This document shows, piece by piece, positions 14,390 to 25,689 of a DNA stretch of 64,000 nt; position 1 is the first letter of the stretch; each line of letters starts with the position of its first letter. The notes beneath the pieces were generated by a model, which was not told where the DNA came from, made no database searches, and was given only the letters and a program-made list of their open reading frames with translations. The position numbers and the translations under genes were made by a program. This DNA is from Malurus cyaneus samueli (Eukaryota > Chordata > Aves > Passeriformes > Maluridae). Location: positions 41,645,894 through 41,709,893 of the forward strand of contig CM019218.1 in the NCBI GenBank assembly GCA_009741485.1, in the 5' to 3' direction.

Positions 14390-14905
14390 GCGTGTGGCCC
14401 GGGGCAGGGGGGAGCTGAGGGCTCTTCGGCGCATTTTCCAAAGCCTCAGTGCCCAGGCGTCCGGGGTAGGGTGCTGCCTGAATTTGCTTGGCTCGCTTGG
14501 TTTTGTTAGCCCGGGCAAGAAGATTTTTCCCTTCCCTGGCCTTGGAGAAGCTGCAGCAGCAATCCCTCAGCTATCTTTGCCGTGAACTGGACGGATTGTT
14601 AGCCCGAGAGCAGAGGAGCAGGACCTGAGGGAGTGAGGGCGCTCGGGAGCGGCGGGACAGGGGCCGCTGGTTCCGGCCCCGAACCTCGGGACGCCAAGCG
14701 GGGAGAGAAATCAAACCGAGAGACTCCAGCCCAGCTGCTTCCTCTGCCGTGGAGAGGAGGTCGACGCCAGAGACTCACCAGGTCTTTATCTGCTGTCCGT
14801 GAAGCTCCTGTTCGGTTGGGTTTTTTCCCCGAGAGAGACGCCGGCGCCACCTTGTACCTCGCGTCACATCGTGAGGGTATTTCCCCTGACATTTTGGGGT
14901 TTTGT
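14390..14905 (+). promoter_or_regulatory. Isolated CpG island, candidate promoter
   Basis: GC- and CpG-rich sequence stands out from CpG-poor flanks. Possible plus-strand splice donors follow at its right edge (gtgagg near 14,872 and gtaagg near 14,924). No recognisable coding exon accompanies it. A spliced non-coding RNA or the first exon of an unrecognised gene would fit. The direction is inferred only from the donor-like sites. Confidence 0.45.
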
Positions 14906-16730
14906 TCCGGTGCATGTGTGGGGGTAAGGTCTGACGATTTACTATCTATCTAGCGTTTATTTGCTTTTTTCCTCTTGTCATGTGGGCATTCTGTTAAGTT
15001 AACTGTTGGGATTTTTTCCGCTCTCATCCATTAGTATTCATTTTCAGTTGCTGGAAAGGGATCGTCGGAACTCTTTTAGAGGAGGCGGCTCACTCCTCAA
15101 TTTGCCTTTAAACTGAGGCAGTGGTACATCCTCAAAGAGTTCAGAGAAGGTCTCTGCTCCAGAGTAGCAGTCAGAGTGACAGGCTTCAAGGAGTGCTGCT
15201 GCTGTGTCTGGACAGCTTTGGAGACTGAAGACTGGAAGGGCTGAAAATGGTCATGGATGAAAGGAGGAAGACCTTCAAGACAACCAACCATGTTTGGCCT
15301 CCTTTCACTTGTTTCCCACACCCACGTAAGCCTTTGTGATCTTCATCACTCTTCTATTTTTATGATACTGTATGCAAAACCCATGCACGCATTTAACAGA
15401 TTTCTCAAAGGTGGAACCTCAAACCTCACGTCTTGTGACTAGGGCATAGTGGCAGGATTTTTAAGCAGTGCCACTAAGAAAAAAATGCAAAACAAAGGAA
15501 AACTAGCATTTCAACCCACACCTGCCTGCAGGCAAGTCAGAGAATGGTTCTTTTATGAGGGAATCTGCCAATTTGAAAGCCTGGGAAATCAGTCACAAGA
15601 AAGGCTGGGAGTATAGGAAATGATAAACGGGTGTCTCTTATCACATCATGACAGCGGAACAGGTGAAAGGAAATTTTAAGCTGTGAAATCTATTTTTATT
15701 TAACATATTTTCCCCTATGACATGCAATGAGCATGCCCCAGAAATTCTCAGGGGCTAAAATACATCAAGATTCAGAGAAAGACTAAATAGATAGGACAGC
15801 AAGAATATCTGGATTCATTAGAATTAATGGCAGTAAAAATGTCATCTGGTATATTAAACGCCCTGCTTCAGGGTGCAGAAAATATTTGAGCCATTAGATC
15901 TAGCTGGACTGGCCAGAAGAAGGGTGGGGAGGTAGATCCAGCTTCAGCCCTCCCTCCTGGAGGATCCATCATGGGTTCCTCCAGCAGAAGGATGATGTGA
16001 AGTAGGCAGATGTCTGGTGTGTCTCACACCATGATCACCTTGGTGCTGCTGGGTTCTTGCCCTGGCTGTGCAGAGTGCTGGGAGCTGCATCCTTCCATGG
16101 AGAAATTGTTTCTTCAGGGAGGTCAGAGATGGTATATGACCCTTGTGCTGCAGTACAGGAGAGGTGCCCATGCTCAGTTTGGGGATGGCTGTACTGCCAT
16201 GAAAAGCCTCTGACTGGTATCTCAGACAAGAGAGGTGGGTGATATGTTCCAATTACCACTCAGTTCTGTGCAGGCACGTAGGGTTCACACCAAGGCAGTT
16301 TCACTCCAGAGGCCCCGCAAGGCCTTTGTTTTCATTCTGTGTAACAAATTTGGAACTCTTAATAAGCCAAGCCTTGGAGGCTACTAGGGAAAAAAATGGT
16401 GATAGCTTTCTGAGGTGCCAAAGAGGATCTCAATACAAATTGAAACTCCTAGCTACATTTCCTGTTTGAGCTTAGACAAATCAATCAACCTTTTAATGTC
16501 TTTTAATCTTCTAATTGTGTATCCTTATGGACCACAGCTGAACATCATTCAAGGGATGTTTCCTGTCTTTAGGGCCTGTGTTTGTGTGTTTCCTTTCACA
16601 GTCATGATTTTTGGGGAAATCAGGATTGTGCTCTTATGTTACCAAAGCTGGGGGGCATGTCAAGAAGTAAATTTCTGGTGCATTCCTTCAGTGGTATCAC
16701 CCAAAAAACCTTCTGTGGTGCCACCCCGCT

Positions 16731-16757
16731 GATGACCTACTGCTCTTGTAGGTCATC
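16731..16757. repeat. Perfect 10-bp hairpin
   Basis: GATGACCTAC is followed by a 7-base loop and then its exact reverse complement GTAGGTCATC. There is no T-run after it that would make it a Pol III terminator. Confidence 0.9.
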
Positions 16758-17261
16758 AAGCAGCATTAGGTGACCCTGGCCCCTTTCTGAAACCAGCTAG
16801 AACAGGCTGTGGAGGCCATGACCCCTCTGACCTTGCTGAGTCCTGCCCTTTCCTCCGTGCAAGGTTTGCCAGGGCTCTGTAGAGGGCTGGGAATGTTGGA
16901 ATCCCCTTGCACAAGGGCACGTTTTCTTCCAGCTGCTCACACTTGCTCCATGGCAGCTTGGGGCTGTCACTGCATGTGTTCACACATGGCTTCAGCTCTC
17001 AGCCCCCTCTTTGTGTCTCCTCTCCACAGCTGTTTCTCCAGCATGCAGGCATTTCCCACATCTGATCTAAGCTTCCTGGGTTTCTGTTTGCTACCCCAGG
17101 AAAACATAGTGGCCAAATCAAAGGGGCTTTGAAATAATAAGTGACTAAACACGTGTCAAGGAACATATCTGTAGCAACACGTGGGAGCTACCAGTTGGGT
17201 TCAGACCCTCAAGCCATCTAGTTCAACCATGCTTTTAGGAGCAGCAATTGCTCCAAAATTA

Positions 17262-17275
17262 CCAGCAATTGCTGG
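17262..17275. repeat. 14-bp palindrome CCAGCAATTGCTGG
   Basis: This is a perfect palindrome. Another copy of the inner AGCAATTGCT lies about 20 bp to the left (around 17,243-17,252), so the motif occurs as a direct pair. Confidence 0.85.
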
Positions 17276-17556
17276 CTGCTCCTGGGAGGAGCAAACAGGC
17301 TCAAGACCAGAAAAGGGTTATGTAGCCCCAGGAAAGCCATCAATCCTTGACTGGTTTCACCTCTAGCTAACACCTGGGGACCTGTGAGGTTGTACCAGCT
17401 CTGCAGTACTGGTTTGTCTATCCTGCTGGTGGTGCAACTCCAGATTTCTGGGGGACCCCCTTCCCTCAGCCTCCAGCTGACCTCCTAAGCACTGTGGCAT
17501 AATGCAGAAAGGGGTTCAAAGTACAAAGCCCCCGGTTTCATGCACTTTCTTACTTG

Positions 17557-17580
17557 CTAAAGACACCATGGTGTCTTTAG
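17557..17580. repeat. 24-bp perfect palindrome
   Basis: The left arm CTAAAGACACCA is followed directly by its exact reverse complement, with no spacer. Function is unknown. Confidence 0.95.
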
Positions 17581-18708
17581 ATCATGTGCAGGGAATAGTT
17601 GGCTGAAAAATGAAGCACAGATTTTGGGGAAATCAATTCCCCCCCACTACATCAATAATGCAGAGCCCCCCCAAAGTGCCCAAGAAATTAGTAGGGCACC
17701 TGTTGGAAATCTAAAGAGTTTTGGGGGTTCTGGGCTTTTTGACCTCTGTGGTTGCTGATGGCAGTGGGGTCTTATTCATGTTGCAGAGGGCCAGTCTCTC
17801 ATCTGGCCATACGGTGAGACCTGGTGACTGCCCCCTTCTGTTCCTCAGAGGGCTGAAAGAAGGAGACATCTCCAGAAGTCATTGCACATTTCTTCTCCAG
17901 ACAAGCACCGGCACTTCTTTAGGGCCATAAGCATCTAGTCCTGGTTCAGACAGTGGGAGGAAAGAGCTGGAAAGAGCATGGCCTTGCTCAGGAGCTGTGT
18001 ATTGGTTCAGGCTGGACAGTGAATGAAATGCACAGCACAGTCTGTGCTGCAAGAGGGAGAGCAAGCACAGGCTGCTTCCCTCACCCGTGGACATACAGGA
18101 CAGGCTCTTTCAGATTTTAATCTGCCTCTTGCCATGCTTTTCTTTCTGTCCTTGTCTCCACTCTTAATCAGAGAGGAGCAGCTGCAACCCTCTAATAGCC
18201 TCTAATAATTTGTTCTTAACAGCTGTTGATGGTATTTTGGTGCTGCCTCCTCTCTCCTGTTGCTGAGCAGGCTGTTCCCCCACTGTAGAGCTGCCTGCCT
18301 GGGCTTTCTCCTCCCCAGTAAGCCACGGCCAGCTGCAGGAAGGTCACTGGGAACTTGAGGAATTAATTTTACTGGAAACCACATCCAGTAACCAAGACAC
18401 ATGCTGGAGTGGGAGAAGAAACTAGATCTGTTTGGTCATAGGGAAAGAAGAAAGTATGGGAAAGGTTTGCAATTGCATTTTTCAGTGAAAATTTAAGAGA
18501 TGGATAAAGGAGAAGGAAGTGAATTAAAACTATGAATCAGGTGAGAGGAGAGATGTTGCAACTGTTTTCCCAGGAACTCTTCTGCCAGTGTTTTTAGGTC
18601 TCTCAGTCTCCTACTTCAAAAGCTCTGAAGCTTCCCTTAATGCACAAGGAAACAAACTAAGTAAACAGGGGTGAGAGGGCATGTGCCCCTACTGCCCACC
18701 TGGGAAGA

Positions 18709-19022
18709 ACTTTTGTTGGAGTGAAAGAACAAGATTTGCTATTACTGCGATATAAATGAAAGTGCAATGTTGTGTGTAAAATGTCTTCTGTTTTTTTCCT
18801 TTCTGTTCTAGGTTATGCTATTCTACTTTGCATCTCCAATATTTTTGAACTCTGTCACACACATGGTGCACACCTGGGATGAGCTGCTGCTGGAGGGAAA
18901 GAGGAATATTTTCTGTTACTATGATATTAATGGAATGTAGGACAGGCTTTTGTTTGAGGGAAAGAGCAGGATTTGATATTACTGGGATAGAAATAGATGT
19001 GCAATGTTGTGTATAAAAATGT
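18709..19022 (+). repeat. Diverged direct repeat (two full copies and a partial one)
   Basis: A 76-bp unit at 18,709-18,784 recurs at 18,946-19,022 with the same order of landmarks: cttttgtt, gaaagaacaagattt or gaaagagcaggattt, attactg, then gtgcaatgttgtgt. A weaker middle copy lies around 18,887-18,940. The block abuts the retroviral LTR on its right. Confidence 0.7.
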
Positions 19023-19067
19023 GTTGTGTTCCCCTCTCCCTTCTGAGAATGAATTCTGAAAAAGGAT

Positions 19068-19506
19068 TGTCATGGGTTGACCTTGGCTGTGTCTCGAATA
19101 AGATGTAAACTATTAGGTTGTGATAAGTCAGTTTAGTAAAGCAAGAAAAGAAAAGCAAAAGTTTTCTTGTGCATAAGCAAAGGGAAACATTAATCTCTAA
19201 TTCCCATCATTGAGGATGTTCAGACACTCCCCAGGAAGCAGGATTTTAGTATGTGGAGTGGTCGCTCTGGAAGGCAACATTGTAGAAGAAAAAATGCCCC
19301 ACATTCCTTCTCCCTCCCTCAGCTTTTATATCTGAGCTGATGTGTTATAGTATGGAAGATCCTTTTGGTTAGTTTGGGTCAGCTGGCCTGGATGTTTCCC
19401 CTCCTGGGATCTTGCTCACTCCCAGTTCCTTGATGGGGGAAGGAATGTCAGAGGGGCAGCTACTGCTCAGCAGTAGCCAAAACATTGGTATGTTATCAAT
19501 ATTCTC
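19068..19506 (+). mobile_element. Endogenous retrovirus LTR, old and degraded
   Basis: It begins with TGTCATGGGTTGACC, the usual 5' end of a common passerine endogenous retrovirus LTR. A TATA-like TTTATATC lies near 19,325. After it come the GGTCAGCTGGCCTGG and cccctcctggg blocks and a ctgctcagcagtagccaaaacattggtatgtt-type segment, in the order known for that LTR family. I see no adjacent gag, pol or env, so it reads as a solo or remnant LTR. The 3' edge is uncertain. Confidence 0.65.
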
Positions 19507-22500
19507 CCAGTTCCCATAGCCTCTTTCATTTTCTGGTATTTCATTACCTAGTGGTGCTTCTAGTGCACAAGTCACCTTCTCAGAAATGCTCTAAAATCTC
19601 TGCCTTCTTGCCTGCCAGTCCATAATCTCTTCTCAGATTCCTAGGAAACAGGGTTTTCCTGTTCGTGCTCGTTGTGTAATCAGTGCTACACACTTACTCC
19701 ATCTAGCGCCGGTTGTGTGATGTGTTGAGGGGACATTTCCTTGGAATATCCAGTGTGGGATTGGCAACTGTGGTGCCAAGAGAAGATCCTTCTGTCCCAG
19801 CAAATTCTGAAGCAACCCTCAAATTTTCTGTCCCAGCAAATTCTCAAACCCCCTCATAGGCTGCTAATACCTCTTTCAGCTGGAGTATTATGGGCCTCTG
19901 ATCCTTGATAAGTACGGCTCCAAAACCCTAAGGTTGACCTCACATTTCTCTTGAGGTCCTTTGCCAGAGGCTCTAGGTGAGCTCCTGCTCCCCAGCTGCA
20001 GTGTAGGGTATATTTTGCACATCTTCATCTCCACCTCCACAGCAGATATTTTCATTTCCAAACAAACGCATTAACTCGTGTCATTCACCAAATAGAAATC
20101 TCTCAGCAAGGAGGGACCAAATACTGTTGAAGCCAGGTTAGAGCAGGGCATACATGGGGAAGGAACAAGTGGAGAGGCTGCTGCTCCATTAACTACAGCA
20201 AAACTGGAGGGCTGGTGTTTTGGGTGCTTGTTGGAAAATCCAGCTGTCAGAGTCACAATGAGAGCTGCTCCACACCTCCTCCCTTGCAGGCCCTGGGAGA
20301 GGCACAGCAGGCACCAGGCAGGACATGAAGGAAAAGGCTGAGCTCTGAGGGCCTTGTAGGAGATCAATTTTAACTCCTTGCTGGACTTGGTGACACCAAT
20401 CCATATTGACTTGTGAAGTCCTTCCAGGTCTGCAAGCCCTTCCTGTGTACACTGTAAGTGAATGGACCAAGAATACGTGCTTTCCACCCAATTTTGCTAT
20501 GCAGTTATTTTAACTCTACGTTCTCTATCCGAAGCAGTAGGCTTCTTCTTTTTTGGTCAACATGTCCTGTAGCAGCTTGATGTCAGCAGTACATGTATGG
20601 GTACTCTTTACTCTTTGCATACACTTTTGGAGCTAAATCCATAGTCTCAGGTGTGCCAAAGCTGTCTCATACCCTTTCAGGACTGCCAGGCCTAAAATCC
20701 AGGAGCCTAAAAAGGCTTGAAACACTTAGTGGCAATGAGCCATTGGAAGAGCAGGAATTGTTGTCTCTTTCAGAAGATGGTGCTGTTACTCAGAGATTAC
20801 AGGTCCAGGAACTCTGGAGGGAGGTGAGAAAGGATGTAGAATAACATCCTCAAGTGCTTTCCTTCCTCCCTCATCTGGTTTTCACTCCTTATCCCATCTG
20901 GGCTTTGATGAACTTCCCTGAGAAGTCTCGGATCAGTTCCATTCTCTCTCTCCAGCCTTGGAAGCTCTGCTTGTTTTCTCTGAAGTGATCCAAATCCAGC
21001 CAGATTTCCTCCCCAGAGCATTCATTAGGTGACTCTAACGCACGTTGTTGGGATTTCACCTATCTTTGATCCTGCTGTAGTTAGGAGACAGGACTGCCTG
21101 TTATGTGGTGTGTCTAATTTAGATTTGCTTTGCATCCTGTGGCACAGAGCAGGGAGTGGATCTCCTGAGAGCCTGATGTGTAGAAAGCAACAATTCCCCA
21201 CTGGGGTCAGGGATGAACAAAACAGTCTTCTTTTCTCTCTTTGTGGGAAGTGCTGTGGAGCAAACTCTTTGATGCTTTATATTCTGATTATCTCCAAGTG
21301 CAGCTTCACGTCTTGGTTTGCGGTTATGGCATGTGAGAGATGAGCTGACACCTCTAACCCAGCTACGAGGATCTGGCTTAGCTGCACCAGAAGTCGTGGA
21401 GGCAGGCAGCACATCATCCCAGAAAATCCCAATATGGCCTGTGGAGCACTTCTGTACCCAGGAGCAAAGAGGTGCTTTAATCATCTGCCAAGCATAATTA
21501 GGATCTGGACTAAGCATCCCAGTGAAGGGTAGACAAGGCACAAGCAACATATAGGGGCTGTAAAGAAGCTGGGGTGGGCAGTGCTGGATCTCTGCACTGT
21601 CCCAGTGGCATGGGATTGTCCCTGGGATGTGATAATCACCAGCGAGGTAGGAAACAGGAAGCAGCAGAGGAGGATTTGCATGTGCAAGTGATAGCTGTGC
21701 TGGGACTTTATTTCCTTCTGTGGAAATTATGGTCTACTGTGCACCAACCTGAGGGCAGCACGGCCTGGCTTAGGACTTTGCCTGAGTGTTTGTTCTGGAA
21801 CATCTTCAAGGGCTTGAGGAAGTGCCAACAATTCACCTCTCCCACTGCATACCTGCCTCTAATTGCAAACCAGATAGGCTGTGATACGATATTGGCCAAT
21901 TAAGAGTTTCCATCCCCCCAGCTACACGGCCCTGCATCCCACATGCCACCAATTTGCCCTCTAGCTCAGAAAGGCTTATCGTCTGTGCAGTCATATGACC
22001 CAGCACAGTTCCTTCCTCCTGCTGGGGGCAGCTGGCTGTGGCTGAGAGGGGCAAGACTGACCTCACTTATTCATCAAGCTGCCAATTTGCAAGTCCTTGC
22101 CAAGCTGGGAGTACATTGGAGTGGCTAGTGCTTATGGTGTGAGTGCCAGAGGAGTGGCATCACTCAGTAAGGAAGGAGGGGGAGCTGCTATGCCCCATGA
22201 CCATGACCATGGTTCATTTGCAGCTGTGAGGAGGGGAATGGGTAAAGTGGATCAAAACTCTTCTTACCTTATGGGGAGAGGGGCTTTCCTGCCTAGTGGT
22301 TTGTTTGGAGTTTTTTCCAATGCTTTTTCCCCATTAGTAAAAAAGATGAGATGAAATGAAAAGGAGGTGTGGTGGAGGAAAGGGTGACTGATGAAACCAG
22401 AACACAGAAAGAGGAGATATATTGGAAATGATAATTGAAAATTTTAATTTTCTGCACAAAAGAGGAATTCAGGCAAAAAGTAAGTCCTATTTAGTCTGTT

Positions 22501-25370
22501 TTAGTAGAGGTTTGGGAGTGACTCAGATGGCAAACACTATTTTTGTAGCAGGGAGCTATGTGTGGTTAACTCTTAGTTAACCACAGTGGGCTTGATTTCC
22601 CCTTTCAGATTCAACTGGAGCACTGGAATTGTTGGTAGTGTAAGTATTTTGGGGTTGGTGCCCCAGGGCCTTGCCATGCTGGAACTTCTTCCCAAAAAGC
22701 TCAGGCATCAAGAGAGTAGTCAGGGATGCCATGGCAGCTGTGACTTGATGATATTCCAAAACAAGTGAAGGTTTGCTTAGGGTATAAACTGTTTGTGAGG
22801 ACAGTAGTATTTGTTTAACTGCTTCTGGCAATGTCAGCTGGAACACTGTGACCTCCCAGCCCAAGAGGTCATGCTGCGATGAATAAAAAATTAGATTTTT
22901 TTGTAGAATCTGAAACTACTAGCAGAAACCTGAAGTTTTACTACACCCTAAACCACTGTTGCTGTTACTGAAGTCCAAAGTACAGACCTATTTTCTCTGA
23001 ATTTAAGATGTCTTGGGCATGTTTTTAAGGTTCTAGTATTTGCTTAAACTGCAAATCATACTTGTATTTCCTAATTTTCTATTTTGGCTGCCTAATTTTG
23101 TCTTAAAGCTTCATTGTACAAGGTGAAACTTGGCCCTTGCTGGTAGAAAGTCAGTACTTACAAACCACTGTATCAAGGGGGTCCAAGCATTTGCCCTGAC
23201 TGAGAACCAGGATGTGACTGCAATGTCCCAGGAACCGCTGAGTGCTTCAGCTGTGATCTCAGTATGAGTAAGGCTTTGCCTGCCAGCCTGCTACCTAGTC
23301 TACATCAAAGGTTTGTGACTCAATTCCTGACTGCTTTAGCTTAAAATGGTGCCTACCCACACATCCAAAATGCAGAAGCAAATTTCTGTGTCTTTCAGCT
23401 CTCCCAAGTTCACAGCTGTGACAACATTTGTCAGGGAAGTGGGTTGGGCCAACTAATAGATGGATAAAAACAAATTGAGTTTTTAGGAATAGAAATCCTT
23501 GCTTGAGTTTTGTATAAGAGTCCAAGTGTCTCTTGCCACAGTGGCTTGCTCCTGGATCTTGGGATTTGTAATTTATACCTGCTTTTAAGAGCCAGGCACA
23601 GGACTTGATGTTGTCCCAGCACAGGTTCTGAACGCACAGATTCATCCCCATCCAGGCTGGCCTGGCCTGAAATGCCCTGAGCTCATGAGGAGGCAAAATA
23701 TGGCTCTTGTGGTTTTCCTTGCTGTGGCCGGCAGTTGGATACGTGGCATTTGCTGCAGAGACTTTTCCAAATTCTGTCTGCATTCTTGAAGGAAATGCAA
23801 AGCCACTCCGAGACTGAAGGCCGGCATGGGCTTCACCCCAGGTGGGAGCGGGCTGTCCCAGGCTGAATACCCACAGAGGGGCCATGGTGGCCGACCCTTC
23901 CCAATGCACATCTGCCTGCAGGGGAGGAAGAGGAAGCGTTTTCCAGGCACTGCAGCTGCACTGTGAGGGCAGAGTGCCCCACCCCAGGGTAGCCAGGACG
24001 GGGAGAATCCACTTCTAGTAATGTTTGCTGTGTCTTTTTAGAGAGCTGTCTTTACACCCTCCCAGATGCCTAATTTTTCTGGCTCTCCCTACAGCTTTCC
24101 CCTGTGGAGCCCTGTCTTCTCCCCCAGCTTGAAATTAATCCAGGTATCTGTGCACGCAAGTCCAGGAGAGACCATGAACTGAAAAGCCTATTTATGAGCC
24201 CCTCAGAATGGGCAAGTTTTTATTGATGAAGAAGACCGAAGCAAAAATGAGCGGTTTTAAGATTTTTTTAGCATTTGAGCAGCTGTGAGAGACATGTGTT
24301 AAGAAAAAAAAAAATAAATTCTGTCCTTAACACCTTCCTGAAGGCACAACTAAGCTATTTCTCATGCTTCGTTTTAGGTTTGTGAAGGCTACTGTAGAAA
24401 CTGCTTAGGTCAAATCTTTTAGGTCAAAGAAAAGCCAATTGTGGCCTCTACAGGACGAATGTGAACAGCAGAAAGCAAAGCCTGGAGGATCCTATTACCT
24501 TGGGTGTCCACACAGAATTTGCCAGTGAAAGAAACACCAAGTGACCACTCCAGGAAGACACATTGGAGAATGGGATTTTTTCACCTTTCTTCCTGCAAGG
24601 CCAGCCCATGACAGTGCCAGGTCTGCCTTCTACATTCTTTTAAGCTATATTCATTCTTTTGTGGTTTAGGTGTGTAGCAGCTACACTTTCCCGTGGAACA
24701 AGGGTTTATTACAACTCTGGGCAGGAAACCCCAGTGAGTGTCCCCTGAAAACTGGAATGTCATCTAGGCCTGTTCTTTACCTAGGGTCTTGACTAAGATC
24801 TTTTCCTGGCATTTTTCAGCTAGGGACTTACCAAAACCAAACAAGTAAAACAAGATGGTAGTAGTACTGCAGTTCACAAGTAACTAGATTGGTCTTAAAG
24901 GAGAAATATACAGATATATTTTATTTTTATAAGTAGAAAAATTAAGTATAAAGTTCCTGTAGAACCACTCTTTGCCAGATCAAACATATCAATCATTTAA
25001 TCATTTCCCATACTAGCAGAAATGCACACAGCATCTTTTGTTTGTAGGAAAATCACTTTTCAAAGGACACTAATTTTGACATTACGCAGCTGAACAGCTG
25101 CTCATTTCTTTTTTCTCCAGTGCCTTGGCCACCACTGCTTTTCCAAGAACTCTTTTAGGGAAAGACAGGGGAGGCCTCCATTTTAGATTAAAAACATTTC
25201 GTTTTTTTTTGAGAGCCTTCCCCAGAGACCTATCAAAAGCACCACCCAGTAACAATACAGTGGGTAGTTCTCTTGCCTTGGGAAAGGAGCTCTCTTTAAA
25301 GCCCAACTAATTCGTTAGAAGGGATTATAGGATTAAAGAGCTCCTAAAGGCTAGAGACCCACTTCTACAA
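19507..25370. other. Intergenic stretch, no gene recognised
   Basis: Frames up to about 200 codons occur but have no recognisable domain, and several overlap on opposite strands. A 22-bp direct repeat (TTCTGTCCCAGCAAATTCT core) lies at 19,790-19,811 and 19,826-19,847. A perfect hairpin lies at 22,561-22,585. The right end abuts the RNH1 3' UTR. Confidence 0.55.
22561..22585. repeat. Perfect 10-bp hairpin TGTGGTTAAC / GTTAACCACA
   Basis: Two exact inverted arms are separated by the 5-base loop TCTTA. Each arm contains a TGTGGTTA-type Runx-like core and a GTTAAC palindrome. Confidence 0.9.
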
Positions 25371-25381
25371 GACAGTAATTG

Positions 25382-25601
25382 TTTATTTCAAGGATAGTGA
25401 TGCTGCAGCTTTCATGAGTCTCAGAGTTAGTACATCCAGAGATGCAGAGAAGGTTGATCAGCTCCCCAGGCACCCACTCAGGGAATCCCCAAATGATTTT
25501 GGTACAAGAAAATATGCTATTAAGTTAATTTGTTTTATGTATGGAAAGTTCAGATTAAGAAGAGGACATTGCTTTGACGTTGTTCTGCAGGCAGTCACCA
25601 C
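25382..25601 (-). other. RNH1: RNH1 3' UTR with polyadenylation signal
   Basis: On the minus strand, AATAAA lies at 25,387-25,382, about 215 bases after the RNH1 stop. Another AATAAA further down, around 24,920-24,925, could give a longer UTR. The end is inferred from the hexamer. Confidence 0.6.
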
Positions 25602-25689
25602 TCATGAAATGATCTTCACTTCAGGCTTGGACTCTTCCAAGGCTTTCAGCTCATCATCCACTTCAGCACTCCAGAAAATGTCGTACAAA
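25602..25689 (-). CDS. RNH1: RNH1 coding exon 9 (C-terminal cap)
   Basis: An acceptor ending TTGGTGTAG precedes it. The exon completes an Ile codon split over the intron, then encodes LYDIFWSAEVDDELKALEES and the terminal KIIS, followed by TGA at 25,604-25,602. It caps the last repeat. The human equivalent carries Tyr434, Asp435, Tyr437 and Ser460. Here the third of these is Phe. Confidence 0.96.

Larger units (their letters stand above)
14906..18700. other. Intergenic stretch with inverted repeats, no gene recognised
   Basis: No known protein domain appears in any frame. The interval contains several short perfect inverted repeats (16,731-16,757; 17,262-17,275; 17,557-17,580). A possible small exon, 15,080-15,325, has acceptor- and donor-like edges and an ATG in good context at 15,247, but it is not supported by similarity. 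Confidence 0.5.

Noticed and set aside
23295..23909. 204-codon minus-strand frame
   Set aside because: It has no domain, no homologous look and no promoter or splice context. It overlaps other open frames.
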